The notes beneath the pieces are model-generated. The model saw only the letters and a program-made list of their open reading frames with translations, was not told the origin of the DNA and ran no database searches. From the NCBI RefSeq assembly GCF_003711105.1, contig NZ_CP023865.1:7051001-7115000 (forward strand): a stretch of DNA of 64,000 bases, in the 5' to 3' direction. The stretch's first letter is position 1. Each line of letters opens with the position of its first letter. Position numbers and translations under genes: made by a program. Positions 27,379 to 36,334 of this stretch are shown here, one piece after another. The DNA is from Actinoplanes teichomyceticus ATCC 31121. GTDB lineage: Bacteria; Actinomycetota; Actinomycetes; Mycobacteriales; Micromonosporaceae.

Positions 27379-28071
27379 TCAGCTCCGGTGCCCCGCCGCC
27401 GCCACCAGCGCGCCGAACAGCCGCCGGTCGCGGCTGACCTCGGGATGCCACTGCACGCCGAGCACGAAGCGCCGGTCCGGGTCCTCGACCGCCTCGGGCA
27501 GGCCGTCCTCGGCGCGGCCGGTGACGGTCAGCTTCCCGGGATCGGCGACGCCCTGGTGGTGGAAGCAGTTGATGGTCACGTCCTCACCCATCAGTCCGGC
27601 GATCCGGCTGCCGGGGGTGAAGACGGCGTCGTGCTCGCCGTACACCGCCGGGGCGGGGCGGTGTTTCTCGTGGCCGAGCACGTCGGGCAGGTGCTGGTGC
27701 AGGCTGCCGCCGGCCGCGGCGACCAGCAGCTGCATGCCCCGGCAGACGCCCAGCACCGGCAGGTCGCGGTCGAGGGCGGCGGTCAGGAGCAGCAACTCGG
27801 CGTCGTCCCGCTCCGGGTGGGTGACGGTGTGCGGGCCGGGCTCGGCGCCGTACAGCCGGGGGGAGATGTCCGGGCCGCCGCTGAGCAGCAGCCCGTCCAG
27901 CGCCCGCAGCACGTCGGCGTCCGTGTCGTCCGGGGGCAGCAGCACGGCCCGGCCGCCGGCCACGGTGATCGCGGCGGCGTAGTCCTGGGGCACCAGGGCG
28001 GTCGGGAGGTCGCGCCACACGCCCCAGGTGGCGGGCATCACGTACGTCGTTATCCCGATGATCGGACGCAT
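27379..28071 (-). CDS. Class I glutamine-amidotransferase-like hydrolase (peptidase C26, PuuD-like), copy B
   Basis: 230 aa. Triad Cys110 (LGVCRGMQ), His209 and Glu211 (GVQWHPEV), with SGGPDISP as the loop equivalent to copy A. MRPIIGITTY is the typical family start, so the ATG at 28071 is used rather than a longer in-frame form. It is 176 bp downstream of the SDR and directly upstream of copy A. The two copies may act on different gamma-glutamyl compounds or on one compound at different affinity. Confidence 0.92.
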   Translation of the reverse strand: MRPIIGITTYVMPATWGVWRDLPTALVPQDYAAAITVAGGRAVLLPPDDTDADVLRALDGLLLSGGPDISPRLYGAEPGPHTVTHPERDDAELLLLTAALDRDLPVLGVCRGMQLLVAAAGGSLHQHLPDVLGHEKHRPAPAVYGEHDAVFTPGSRIAGLMGEDVTINCFHHQGVADPGKLTVTGRAEDGLPEAVEDPDRRFVLGVQWHPEVSRDRRLFGALVAAAGHRS

Positions 28072-28247
28072 CGCACCACCGTAGCCACCGCCCATCGGTT
28101 CGCCACATACAGGCGCGCGGCGCCGAAGTTCCGGCACCGCGCGACGGGCCCCTCTGTCCTACCACAGACGGGGACCTGAACCCGCCTGAGCAGGGATCCG
28201 ACCCCTGTATGCGATTCCCCTGCCCGGGATCGGCGGCGGCTAAACAT

Positions 28248-29012
28248 TTACAGCGGAGTCACGTACGCACCGGTGATCCCACCGTCGACGACGAATTGCG
28301 ACGCGGTCATGAACGAGGCGTCGTCACTTGCCAGGAAGGCGACCGCGGCGGCGATCTCGTCCGGCTCGGCGAACCGGCCCATCGGCACGTGCACCAGGCG
28401 GCGCTGCGCCCGCTCCGGGTCCTTGGCGAACAGCTCCATCAGCAGCGGGGTGGCCACCGGGCCGGGACACAGCGCGTTGATCCGGATGCCCTCCCGGGCG
28501 AACTGCACGCCCAGCTCCCGGGTCATCGCCAGCACCCCGCCCTTGCTCGCGGTGTACGCGATCTGCGAGGTGGCCGCCCCGAGCAGGGCGACGAACGAGG
28601 CGGTGTTGATGATCGAGCCCTTGCCCTGGCGCCGCATGTGCGGAATGGCGTACTTGCAGCAGAAGAAGACCGACGTGGTGTTGACCCGGAGCACCCGCTC
28701 CCACGCCTCGATGCCGGTGACCAGGATCGAGTCGTCCTCGGGCGGCGAGATGCCGGCGTTGTTGAACGCGATGTCCACCCGCCCGTGCCGCTCGACGACC
28801 CCGTCGAAGAGCGCCCTGACCTGGTCCTCGTCGCTGACGTCACAGGTCACGAACTCGCCGCCGGTCTCCGCGGCGACCGCCTTGCCGGACTCCTCGGAGA
28901 TGTCCACCGCCACCACCCGGGCGCCCTCGGCGGCGAACCGCCGGGCGGTGGCGAGCCCGATACCGCTGCCGGCGCCGGTGATCACGGCGACCCGGTCCTG
29001 TAGACGCTCCAC
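28248..29012 (-). CDS. Short-chain dehydrogenase/reductase (SDR)
   Basis: 254 aa, classical SDR. Cofactor motif TGAGSGIG, then NNAG, and catalytic Asn111, Ser139, Tyr153 and Lys157 (YTASK) are all present; Asp37 after the second strand (VVAVDIS) predicts NAD(H) preference. The GTG start directly follows the aldehyde dehydrogenase stop (TGA then GTG), implying co-translation. In this cluster it could oxidise a gamma-glutamyl amino alcohol to the aldehyde that the next enzyme takes. General 3-oxoacyl-reductase-type annotations are also possible from sequence alone. Confidence 0.9.
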   Translation of the reverse strand: MERLQDRVAVITGAGSGIGLATARRFAAEGARVVAVDISEESGKAVAAETGGEFVTCDVSDEDQVRALFDGVVERHGRVDIAFNNAGISPPEDDSILVTGIEAWERVLRVNTTSVFFCCKYAIPHMRRQGKGSIINTASFVALLGAATSQIAYTASKGGVLAMTRELGVQFAREGIRINALCPGPVATPLLMELFAKDPERAQRRLVHVPMGRFAEPDEIAAAVAFLASDDASFMTASQFVVDGGITGAYVTPL

Positions 29013-30374
29013 TCAGTCTCCCATCGAAAGAAACACGTTCTTGACGTCGGTGAACGCCAGCAGCGCGTCCGGCCCCAGCTCCCGGCCGAGTCCGGACTGT
29101 TTCATCCCGCCGAACGGCGTCCAGTACCGCACCGACGAGTTGCTGTTGACGCTGAGCGCGCCGGTCTCCACCGCCCGGGAGACCCGCAGCGCCCGGCCCA
29201 GGTCCCGGGTCCAGATCGAGCCGGAGAGGCCGTACTCGGTGTCGTTGGCCAGCCGGATCGCCTCCGCCTCGTCCCGGAACGGCAGCACCGACACGACCGG
29301 TCCGAAGATCTCCTCCCGCCAGTGCCGGTCGGTGGCGGATCCGGCGAGCAGCACGGTGGGCGGGAACCACCAGCCGTCGCCCTCGGGGGCCGAGCCGCGG
29401 AAGGCCACGTCGGCGCCGGCCACGAACCCGGCGACCGAGGAGCGCTGCGCCGCGGAGATCAGCGGGCCCATCTCGGACGTCTCACTGGCCGGGTCGAGCA
29501 CCCGGAAATCCCGGACCGCCGGTTCCAGCAGGGCCAGGAACCGGTCGTACACCGAAGCCTCGACCAGCAGCCGGGACCGGGCGCAGCAGTCCTGGCCGGC
29601 GTTGTCGAAGACCGCGCCGGGCGCGGCGGCCGCCGCGCGTTCCAGGTCGGCGTCCGCGAAGACGATGTTGGCGCTCTTGCCGCCCAGCTCCAGGGTCACC
29701 CGTTTCACCTGATCGGCGCAGCCCGCCATGATCGACTTGCCGACCGCGGTGGAGCCGGTGAAGCAGACCTTGCGGACCGCCGGGTGGGTGACGAACCGCT
29801 GCCCGACCACGCCGCCCTTGCCCGGCAGCACCTGGAAGACGTCCTCCGGCAGGCCCGCTTCCAGGGCCAGCTCGGCGAGACGGATCGCGGTCAGCGGGGT
29901 CAGCTCGGCCGGCTTGAGCACGACCGTGTTGCCGGCCGCCAGCGCCGGGGCGAAACCCCAGCCGGCGATCGGCATCGGGAAGTTCCACGGCACGATGATC
30001 CCGACCACGCCCAGCGGCTCGTGGAAGGTCACGTCGACACCGCCGGGCACCGGGATCTGCCGGCCGGACAGCCGCTCCGGCGCACCGGCGTAGTAATTCA
30101 GCACGTCGCGGACGTTGCCGGCCTCCCAGCGGGCGTTGCCGATGGGGTGACCGGCGTTGCGCACCTCCAGCCGCGCCAACTCCTCCAGGTGGTCGTCGAC
30201 CACCGCCGCGAAGCGGCGCAGCAGCCGCGCCCGGTCCCCGGGCGCGACCGCGCGCCACGTCGCGAAGGCCTTCCGGGACCGCTCGATCGCCGCGTCGGTC
30301 CCGGCCACATCCAGCGACGGTACGGTCGTGAAGGCCGCGCCCGTCGCCGGGTTGATCACCTCAGTAGTCCCCAC
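29013..30374 (-). CDS. NAD(P)-dependent aldehyde dehydrogenase
   Basis: 453 aa. ALDH superfamily with VPWNFPMPIAGWGFAPALAAG, Glu229 in LELGGKSA, nucleophile Cys263 in FDNAGQDCCA and EEIFGPVVSV near the C-terminus. It oxidises aldehydes to acids through a thiohemiacetal. The GTG at 30374 is chosen because GAGGA precedes it by seven bases and it starts 16 bp after the ligase stop; a longer form would overlap that gene. Context suggests the substrate is a gamma-glutamylamino aldehyde (PuuC-like). Confidence 0.93.
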   Translation of the reverse strand: MGTTEVINPATGAAFTTVPSLDVAGTDAAIERSRKAFATWRAVAPGDRARLLRRFAAVVDDHLEELARLEVRNAGHPIGNARWEAGNVRDVLNYYAGAPERLSGRQIPVPGGVDVTFHEPLGVVGIIVPWNFPMPIAGWGFAPALAAGNTVVLKPAELTPLTAIRLAELALEAGLPEDVFQVLPGKGGVVGQRFVTHPAVRKVCFTGSTAVGKSIMAGCADQVKRVTLELGGKSANIVFADADLERAAAAAPGAVFDNAGQDCCARSRLLVEASVYDRFLALLEPAVRDFRVLDPASETSEMGPLISAAQRSSVAGFVAGADVAFRGSAPEGDGWWFPPTVLLAGSATDRHWREEIFGPVVSVLPFRDEAEAIRLANDTEYGLSGSIWTRDLGRALRVSRAVETGALSVNSNSSVRYWTPFGGMKQSGLGRELGPDALLAFTDVKNVFLSMGD

Positions 30375-30390
30375 GCCAAGATCCTCACAC

Positions 30391-31737
30391 TCAGAGGCGC
30401 TCGAATCCACGGCGCAACTCCCAGTCGGTCACCGCGGCGTCGAAAGCGGCCAGCTCGACCCGCCCCATGTTGGCGTAGTGCGCGACCACGTCCGCCCCGA
30501 ACGCTGTTTCGGCGACCGCGCTGGCCGTCCACAGCTCGGTCGCCTCCCGCAGGGTCGTCGGCACCCGCGACGCGGTGGCGTCCTGGTAGGCGTTCCCGAC
30601 GAACTCGTCCTCCAGGCTCAGCTCGTTCTCGATCCCGTGCAGCGCTCCGGCCACCAGGGCCGCGATCGCCAGGTACGGGTTGACGTCCCCGCCCGGCACC
30701 CGGTTCTCCACCCGCATCCCCTCCCCGTGCCCGGCGATCCGCAGCGCGCAGGTCCGGTTGTCCACCCCCCAGCGCAGCGCGGTCGGCGCGAACGTCCCCG
30801 GCTGGTACCGCTTGTACGAGTTGATGTTCGGCGCGAACAGCAGGCTGAACTCCCGCATGGTGGCGAGCAGCCCGGCCAGCGCCCGCTGCCCGGTCACGCT
30901 CAGGTGGGCCGGGCCGTCGCCGAGCATCGCCGAGCGTCCGTCCGCCCCGCGCAGCGAGAAGTGGATGTGGCAGGAGTTGCCCTCCCGCTCGTTGGGCTTG
31001 GCCATGAAGGTCAGCGCCATGCCCTCCTGGGCGGCGATCTCCTTGGCCCCGTTCTTGTAGATCACGTGGTGGTCGGCGGCGGTCAGCGCGTCGGCGTACC
31101 GGAACGCGATCTCGTGCTGGCCGAGGTTGCACTCGCCCTTGGCGCTCTCCGGGACCAGGCCGGCGCCGTACATCTCGTTGCGGATCCGGCGCAGCAGCGG
31201 CTCCACCCGCGCGGTGCCCAGCAGCGAGTAGTCCACGTTGTACTGGTTCGCCGGGGTCAGGTTCCGGTAGCCCTGGGTGAACGCCTGCTCGTAGCTGTCG
31301 CGGTAGAGCACGAACTCCAGCTCGGTCCCGGCGAAGGCGCTCAGCCCGTGCGCGGCCAGCCGGTCCAGCTGGCGGCGCAGGATCTGCCGCGGCGACGGCG
31401 CGACCGGCTGCCCCTGCGTGTCGAACAGGTCGGCGAGCACCAGCGCGGTGCCCGGCTGCCACGGCACCCGGCGCAACGTGGCGAAGTCCGGGCGCATCAC
31501 GAAGTCGCCGTACCCGGTGGACCAGGACGACATCTCGTACCCGTCGACGGTGTTCATGTCGACGTCCACCGCGAGCAGGTAGTTGCAGCCCTCACTGCCG
31601 CCGCCGGCCACCTCGTCGATGAAGAAGCGGCCGTGCAGCCGCTTGCCCTGCAACCGTCCCTGCATGTCGGTCACGGCGAGCAGGACGGTGTCGATCGACC
31701 CGTTGCCGACCGCTACGTCGAGGTCCTCGAGATCCAT
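30391..31737 (-). CDS. Glutamine-synthetase-like gamma-glutamyl-amine ligase
   Basis: 448 aa, glutamine synthetase fold. AFAGTELEFVLYRDSYEQAF (metal Glu), ESAKGECNLGQHEIAF, MALTFMAKPNEREGNSCHIH (NxxSCHIH), VDNRTCALRI and RVENRVPGGDVNPYLAIAAL are the expected active-site loops. The N-terminus is shorter than in housekeeping GlnA and the catalytic-site context matches the PuuA/GlnA3/GlnA4-type ligases that gamma-glutamylate polyamines or ethanolamine. Linked permease, SDR, ALDH and C26 hydrolases support a catabolic role rather than ammonium assimilation. Confidence 0.9.
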   Translation of the reverse strand: MDLEDLDVAVGNGSIDTVLLAVTDMQGRLQGKRLHGRFFIDEVAGGGSEGCNYLLAVDVDMNTVDGYEMSSWSTGYGDFVMRPDFATLRRVPWQPGTALVLADLFDTQGQPVAPSPRQILRRQLDRLAAHGLSAFAGTELEFVLYRDSYEQAFTQGYRNLTPANQYNVDYSLLGTARVEPLLRRIRNEMYGAGLVPESAKGECNLGQHEIAFRYADALTAADHHVIYKNGAKEIAAQEGMALTFMAKPNEREGNSCHIHFSLRGADGRSAMLGDGPAHLSVTGQRALAGLLATMREFSLLFAPNINSYKRYQPGTFAPTALRWGVDNRTCALRIAGHGEGMRVENRVPGGDVNPYLAIAALVAGALHGIENELSLEDEFVGNAYQDATASRVPTTLREATELWTASAVAETAFGADVVAHYANMGRVELAAFDAAVTDWELRRGFERL

Positions 31738-31749
31738 GGAACAGTCCTA

Positions 31750-33282
31750 TCAGTCGTCGGTCGCCGGCATGGTCCGCTCGCCGTGTGCCGCCCGGTCCAG
31801 CAGGTTGGGGCGCGGCCCGGTGAACCACCGGCGGGCGCTCACGAACCACCAGACCGTCGCGCCGCCGACCACGACGGCCACCGCGACGATCGTGTAGTTG
31901 AAGTTCCGCGCGGTGATCGGGCCGGCCGTGGGCAGCACGAACAGCACGCAGATGATCCCTACCCAGACGATCGCGATCCATCCGACCGGCGCGCTCCACC
32001 GGCCCAGATGCCACGGGCCGGGCTCGAACTCCGGGTTGCGGCGGCGCAGCAGGACCGGTCCCACGTACGCGATGTACAGGCCGATCACCGCGATCGAGGT
32101 GGCCGCCGCGTACGCCGTGGTGTTCCACAGCGACGGCAGCACCAGCACGGTGGAGATGCTCACGCACAGCCAGATCGAGTTGGTCGGCGTGCCGGTACGC
32201 GGATTGACCCGCTTCCACAGCCGCGAGCCGGGCAGCGCGCCGTCGCGGGCGAACGCGTACGACATCCGGGAGTTCGCCGTCACCGACGCCATTCCACAGA
32301 ACCACTGCGCGACCATGCAGATGAACAGCAGGAACGTGCCGGTGTCGTGGCCGGCCGCGTCGATGAAGATCTGGGCCGGCGGGAGCCCCAGCGGGGTGCT
32401 CGCCTGCGCCTCGTAGTCCTGGATCGACCAGGTGATCGCGACCAGCAGCACGAACCCGGCCAGCACCGACACGACCACCGACAGCACGATGCCGCGAGGC
32501 GCCGCGGTGGCCGCGTCGTGGGTCTCCTCCGCGACGTGCGCCGAGGCGTCGTAGCCGGTGTAGGTGTACTGCGCCATCAGCAGTCCGATCAGGACCGCGT
32601 AGACGGTGGCCCCGGTGAACCCGAAGCCGGTCGCGTTGCGCACCTCGAAGAACACCTCGGAGATCGGCTTGTGCTGGTCCGGCAGCACCGCGAGCAGCAC
32701 CACGATCACCGCGACGCCGATCAGGTGCCACCAGGCGCTGACGTCGGAGAGCACCCGGACCAGGTTCACCCCGAAGGTGTTCAGCAGGCCGTGCGCCACG
32801 ATGATGACCAGGAAGATCAGGAAGGTCCGCGCCGGCGTGACCTGCACGTCGAGGGTCAGGCTGAGGAACGCGGACGTGGTGATCGCCGCGCCGAAGTCGA
32901 TCGCCGCGGTGACCGCGACCTCGCCGAGGAAGTTGAACCAGCCGATGAACCAGGCCCACGCCGCGCGGTTGCGCTTGGCCAGCGCCGCCGCCCACCAGTA
33001 GAGCGCGCCGGCGGTCGGGTAGGCCGAACACACCTCGGCCATCGCCAGCGCCACCAGGGTGACCATGACGCCGACCAGGAGCCAGCCGATGGTGATGGCG
33101 AACGGGCCGCCGGCGTTCATCGCGATCGCGTACGACGTGATCGCGCCGGCCAGAATCGAGATGATCGAGAAGGAGACGGCGAAGTTGGAGAATCCGGAGA
33201 GCCGGCGGTGCAGCTCCTGCCGGTAGCCGAGTTGCGCGAGTCGCTCTTCGTCGCCGCTGACGACGGGTGGATCGGTGCTCAT
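31750..33282 (-). CDS. APC-family amino acid/amine permease
   Basis: 510 aa, about twelve membrane segments. GYRQELHRRLSGFSNFAVSF, GWLLVGVMVTLVALAMAEVC and SAYPTAGALYWWAA are APC-superfamily signatures of the GABA-permease/choline-permease-like branch. It lies 12 bp upstream of the GS-like ligase and leads the cluster, so it probably imports the amine that is then gamma-glutamylated. The 335-bp region upstream contains a perfect palindrome that may be an operator. Confidence 0.93.
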   Translation of the reverse strand: MSTDPPVVSGDEERLAQLGYRQELHRRLSGFSNFAVSFSIISILAGAITSYAIAMNAGGPFAITIGWLLVGVMVTLVALAMAEVCSAYPTAGALYWWAAALAKRNRAAWAWFIGWFNFLGEVAVTAAIDFGAAITTSAFLSLTLDVQVTPARTFLIFLVIIVAHGLLNTFGVNLVRVLSDVSAWWHLIGVAVIVVLLAVLPDQHKPISEVFFEVRNATGFGFTGATVYAVLIGLLMAQYTYTGYDASAHVAEETHDAATAAPRGIVLSVVVSVLAGFVLLVAITWSIQDYEAQASTPLGLPPAQIFIDAAGHDTGTFLLFICMVAQWFCGMASVTANSRMSYAFARDGALPGSRLWKRVNPRTGTPTNSIWLCVSISTVLVLPSLWNTTAYAAATSIAVIGLYIAYVGPVLLRRRNPEFEPGPWHLGRWSAPVGWIAIVWVGIICVLFVLPTAGPITARNFNYTIVAVAVVVGGATVWWFVSARRWFTGPRPNLLDRAAHGERTMPATDD

Positions 33283-33617
33283 GCGCGGGCCCCCTGCATC
33301 AAGGGTGTGACCTGAGCCACGGGTTTCGGTGATGATCGCCCCGCGGTGTTACGCGCGTCAATGCTGGACGTTAATTGCGTTGCCCGCGCCCGGCCCCGGT
33401 GCCAACCTGGGGACAACAGGGCGGCGCGATTCCCTCGGCAGGCATCGCCCGTCCCGGTTGTCGACAACCTTCCCGCGGTGGTGCGGGGCGCGGTCACCTC
33501 TCTCTTCCCGCACGCGGCGGTGCCGCGGAGCGCCCGCCCCGCACCACCGCCCCCTTCGGCGGGTACGCCGCACGGGCGGCCCGCCGTCGCGGACCGCCCG
33601 TCCCCCGTACGGAAGCA
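33283..33617. other. 335-bp upstream region of the amine cluster with long inverted repeat
   Basis: No gene seen. Holds the palindrome described separately and a perfect 15-bp inverted repeat CGGTGGTGCGGGGCG / CGCCCCGCACCACCG (33476-33490 with 33535-33549, 44-nt spacing) that could fold at the RNA level. The promoter of the permease operon must be here. Confidence 0.6.
33456..33469. promoter_or_regulatory. Candidate operator upstream of amine cluster
   Basis: GGTTGTCGACAACC is a perfect 14-bp palindrome located 174-187 bp before the permease start codon. The TTGTCGACAA core resembles GntR-type operators. No regulator gene is linked, so the assignment is speculative. Confidence 0.35.
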
Positions 33618-34673
33618 TCAGGCCTTCCGCAGCGCCGCCATGAACGACGTCTTCACCTGCGTCTTCAGCAGCGACCCGGCGTAGATCCGGGCGCCCACCG
33701 CGAGCAGCGCCACCGCGGTGGCGGCCAGGATCAGCAGCGCGACCACCGGCTCCCAGATCGCCGTGTCGCCGTTGAACAGCCGGATCGGCATCGCCAGCGG
33801 CGACGAGAACGGCACGTAGGACAGCACCCGCAGCACCGAGCCGCCCTGCGGCAGGCTGACCACCACGAAGAACGGGATCAGCACCAGCATCTGCACCGGC
33901 ACCGAGGTGCTGGCCAGCTCCTCCTGCCGGGAGGCGAGCGCGCCCACCCCGGCCCACAGCGCGGCCAGCATGACGAAGCCGACGACGAAGAACGGCAGGA
34001 ACCAGCCGATCGCCGGGGCCACCACGTTGAGCAGGCCGGGCGCCGCGTCGGTGACGGTCATCCCGACGATCGCGACCACGGCGAGCAGCGCCACCTGGGC
34101 GAAGGCCAGCGCGGTCAGCGCGATCACCTTGCCGGCCAGCAGCGCGCGCACCGGCACGCTGGCGACCAGGATCTCGACGATCCGGGTCTGTTTCTCCTCG
34201 ACCACGCTCTGCGCGATCTGCATGCCGAAGGTGAACGAGGTGAAGAAGAACAGCATCGCGAACGCCAGCGGCACCAGCACCTGCAGCACCGGCTCGACGT
34301 CGCTGGGGTCGAGCAGGCGGACCTGCGGCTCGGTGCTCAGCGCCTGCACCACCTCGTCCGGGGCCTCGTCCATCCCGACCACCACCGGGCCGGCCAGCAC
34401 CGCGGCGTCCACCTCGCCGTCGCGCAGCAGCTGCTCGGCGGTGGCGGGGTCGGTGACCACCCGGACGTCCATCTCCGTCGCCCGCAGTACGCCGGCCGCG
34501 GCGCTGTCGGTGACCGCCACCTTGGTGGCGCCGCTGTTGATCAGCGACGGCAGCATGATCGAGGCGAGCACGATGAGCAGGAAGACGGCGGTGCTGTAGA
34601 GGAAGGCCTTGTCGCGCAGCTTGACCCGGATCTCCCGGGCGGCGACCAGTTTGGCGGCCTCGAACGTGGTCAC
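33618..34673 (-). CDS. ABC-2 type exporter permease (NatB-like)
   Basis: 351 aa. One N-terminal membrane segment (FLYSTAVFLLIVLASIMLP), an extracytoplasmic domain of ~130 residues, then five membrane segments containing SVVEEKQTRIVEILVASVPV, the motif typical of NatB/YhaP-type ABC-2 permeases. It probably works with the ATPase encoded just upstream, whose stop overlaps its ATG (ATGA). Substrate unknown; Na+ or peptide/antibiotic export are known for relatives. Confidence 0.92.
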   Translation of the reverse strand: MTTFEAAKLVAAREIRVKLRDKAFLYSTAVFLLIVLASIMLPSLINSGATKVAVTDSAAAGVLRATEMDVRVVTDPATAEQLLRDGEVDAAVLAGPVVVGMDEAPDEVVQALSTEPQVRLLDPSDVEPVLQVLVPLAFAMLFFFTSFTFGMQIAQSVVEEKQTRIVEILVASVPVRALLAGKVIALTALAFAQVALLAVVAIVGMTVTDAAPGLLNVVAPAIGWFLPFFVVGFVMLAALWAGVGALASRQEELASTSVPVQMLVLIPFFVVVSLPQGGSVLRVLSYVPFSSPLAMPIRLFNGDTAIWEPVVALLILAATAVALLAVGARIYAGSLLKTQVKTSFMAALRKA

Positions 34674-35563
34674 TGGATCACCTCTCGGAAGATCTCGGCG
34701 AGCGAGGGACGGACCGGGCCGAACGCGTGCACCGGGCCGCGGGTCAGGGCGGCGCGCAGCACCTGCTGGTCGTCCGCGCCGGGAGCGAGGTCGAAGACGG
34801 CGTGCCGGCCGTCCAGGTCGACCAGGGTCACGCCGGCCTCGTCACGCAACCAGCCGGCGTCGGCGCCGACCTCGATGGCGTAACGCGGCAGGGCGTACCG
34901 GTCACGCAGGCCGGCCCGGTCGCCGGCCGCCCGGATGGTGCCGTTCGCGATGATCACCAGGTCGTCGCAGAGGCGCTCGACCAGGTCCAGCTGGTGGCTG
35001 GAGAACAGCACCGCGGCCCCGGCGGCGGCCCGCTCGCGCAGCACGCCGAGCACGTTGTCGACGGCCAGCGGGTCGAGCCCGGAGAACGGCTCGTCCAGCA
35101 CCAGCAGTTCCGGATCGTGCACCAGCGCGGCGGCGATCTGGGCGCGCTGCTGGTTGCCCAGCGACAGCTTCTGCACATGGTCGTTGGCCCGCTCGGCCAG
35201 CTCCAGCCGCTCCAGCAGCGCCATCGTGCGCCGGCGCGCCTCGGCGGCGCCCAGCCCGTGCAGCCGGCCCAGGTAGACGACCTGCTCCAGGACGCTCATC
35301 TTCGGGTAGAGGCCGCGCTCCTCCGGCATGTAGCCGAAGCGCTGCCGGACATCCCGGTTCAACGGCGCCCCCTGCCAGGTCACCGTGCCCGTGTCGGCGG
35401 CCAGGACGCCGAGGATGATCCGCATGGTGGTGGTCTTGCCGGCGCCGTTGGCGCCGACGAATCCGGTCAGCCGACCGGTCGTCACGGTGAACGACACGTC
35501 CTTGAGGACCTGCCGCTCCCCGAACGACCGGTTGACCGCGTCGACGGTGAGGACGGTGTTCAT
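34670..35563 (-). CDS. ABC transporter ATP-binding protein (NatA-like)
   Basis: 297 aa. Walker A GANGAGKTTT, Q-loop in RFGYMPEERGLYPKM, signature KLSLGNQQR, Walker B LLVLDEPFSGLDP and switch His in SSHQ are intact. A ~70-residue C-terminal extension follows, as in DRA-family exporters. The ATG at 35563 gives the family start MNTVLTVDAVNRSFGE. Translationally coupled to the permease and downstream of the two-component genes, so probably controlled by them. Confidence 0.94.
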   Translation of the reverse strand: MNTVLTVDAVNRSFGERQVLKDVSFTVTTGRLTGFVGANGAGKTTTMRIILGVLAADTGTVTWQGAPLNRDVRQRFGYMPEERGLYPKMSVLEQVVYLGRLHGLGAAEARRRTMALLERLELAERANDHVQKLSLGNQQRAQIAAALVHDPELLVLDEPFSGLDPLAVDNVLGVLRERAAAGAAVLFSSHQLDLVERLCDDLVIIANGTIRAAGDRAGLRDRYALPRYAIEVGADAGWLRDEAGVTLVDLDGRHAVFDLAPGADDQQVLRAALTRGPVHAFGPVRPSLAEIFREVIQ

Positions 35564-35625
35564 GGCATCGACGCTAGGCGTTCCACCCCCTCCGCGGCGT
35601 CCGGCCCGGGGAGGACCGCCGCGGG

Positions 35626-36285
35626 TCATTCCCGCGAAGGACGCACCACGCCCATCTCGTACGCGAGGACCACCGCCTGGGTGCGGTCGCGCGCGCCCAG
35701 CTTCATCAGCACCCGGCTGACGTGCGTCTTCACCGTCGTCTCGCCGAGGTGCAGGGCGGTCGCGATCTCCGCGTTGGTCGCCCCACCGGCCAGCCGCACC
35801 AGCACCTCGTGCTCACGCGGGGTCAGCTCGTCGAGGCGGACGCCCGGCTCCGGCGCGCGCTGCCGGGGCGTGCTGAACTGGGCGATCACCCGGCGGGTCA
35901 CCGCCGGGGCGAGCAGCGCGTCGCCGGCCGCCAGCACGCGTACCGCCTCGGTCAGCGCCTCCGGCGTGCCGTTCTTCAGCAGGAACCCGCTGGCGCCGGC
36001 CTGCAGCGCGGCGAACAGGTAGTCGTCGCGGTCGAACGTGGTCAGGATCAGGACCGACGGTCCGCCCTCGGCGGCGATGCGGCGGGTCGCCTCCAGGCCG
36101 TCCATCCCGGGCATCTCGACATCCATCAGTACGACGTCGGGCCGCAGCCGCAGCGCCATCTCGACCGCCCGGGCGCCGTCGGCCGCCTCGCCCACCACGC
36201 GGATGTCGTCCTCCATCTCCAGGATGACCCGGAACCCGGAGCGGACCAGCTGATGGTCGTCCGCGAGGAGGACCTGGATGCTCAC
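35626..36285 (-). CDS. NarL/LuxR-type response regulator
   Basis: 219 aa. Receiver with D9-D10, phospho-acceptor Asp55 (LMDVEMPGMDG), Thr/Lys switch residues (LTTF, LLKN), then a LuxR-type helix-turn-helix (LTPREHEVLVRLAGGATNAE; LGETTVKTHVSRVLMKLG). GTG at 36285 has GAAGG six bases upstream. Partner kinase gene lies 49 bp upstream; the ABC exporter follows 62 bp downstream. Confidence 0.95.
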   Translation of the reverse strand: MSIQVLLADDHQLVRSGFRVILEMEDDIRVVGEAADGARAVEMALRLRPDVVLMDVEMPGMDGLEATRRIAAEGGPSVLILTTFDRDDYLFAALQAGASGFLLKNGTPEALTEAVRVLAAGDALLAPAVTRRVIAQFSTPRQRAPEPGVRLDELTPREHEVLVRLAGGATNAEIATALHLGETTVKTHVSRVLMKLGARDRTQAVVLAYEMGVVRPSRE

Positions 36286-36334
36286 GCTGTGCCTTCCTTC
36301 GGCGTGCCGGCGGGACACCGCCCGGTGCGGTGGA

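Noticed and set aside
28140..28230. tRNA-like sequence (GGGTTCAGGTCCC) between the SDR and C26 genes
   Set aside because: The T-loop lacks the conserved RA positions and no acceptor, D or anticodon stems could be paired.
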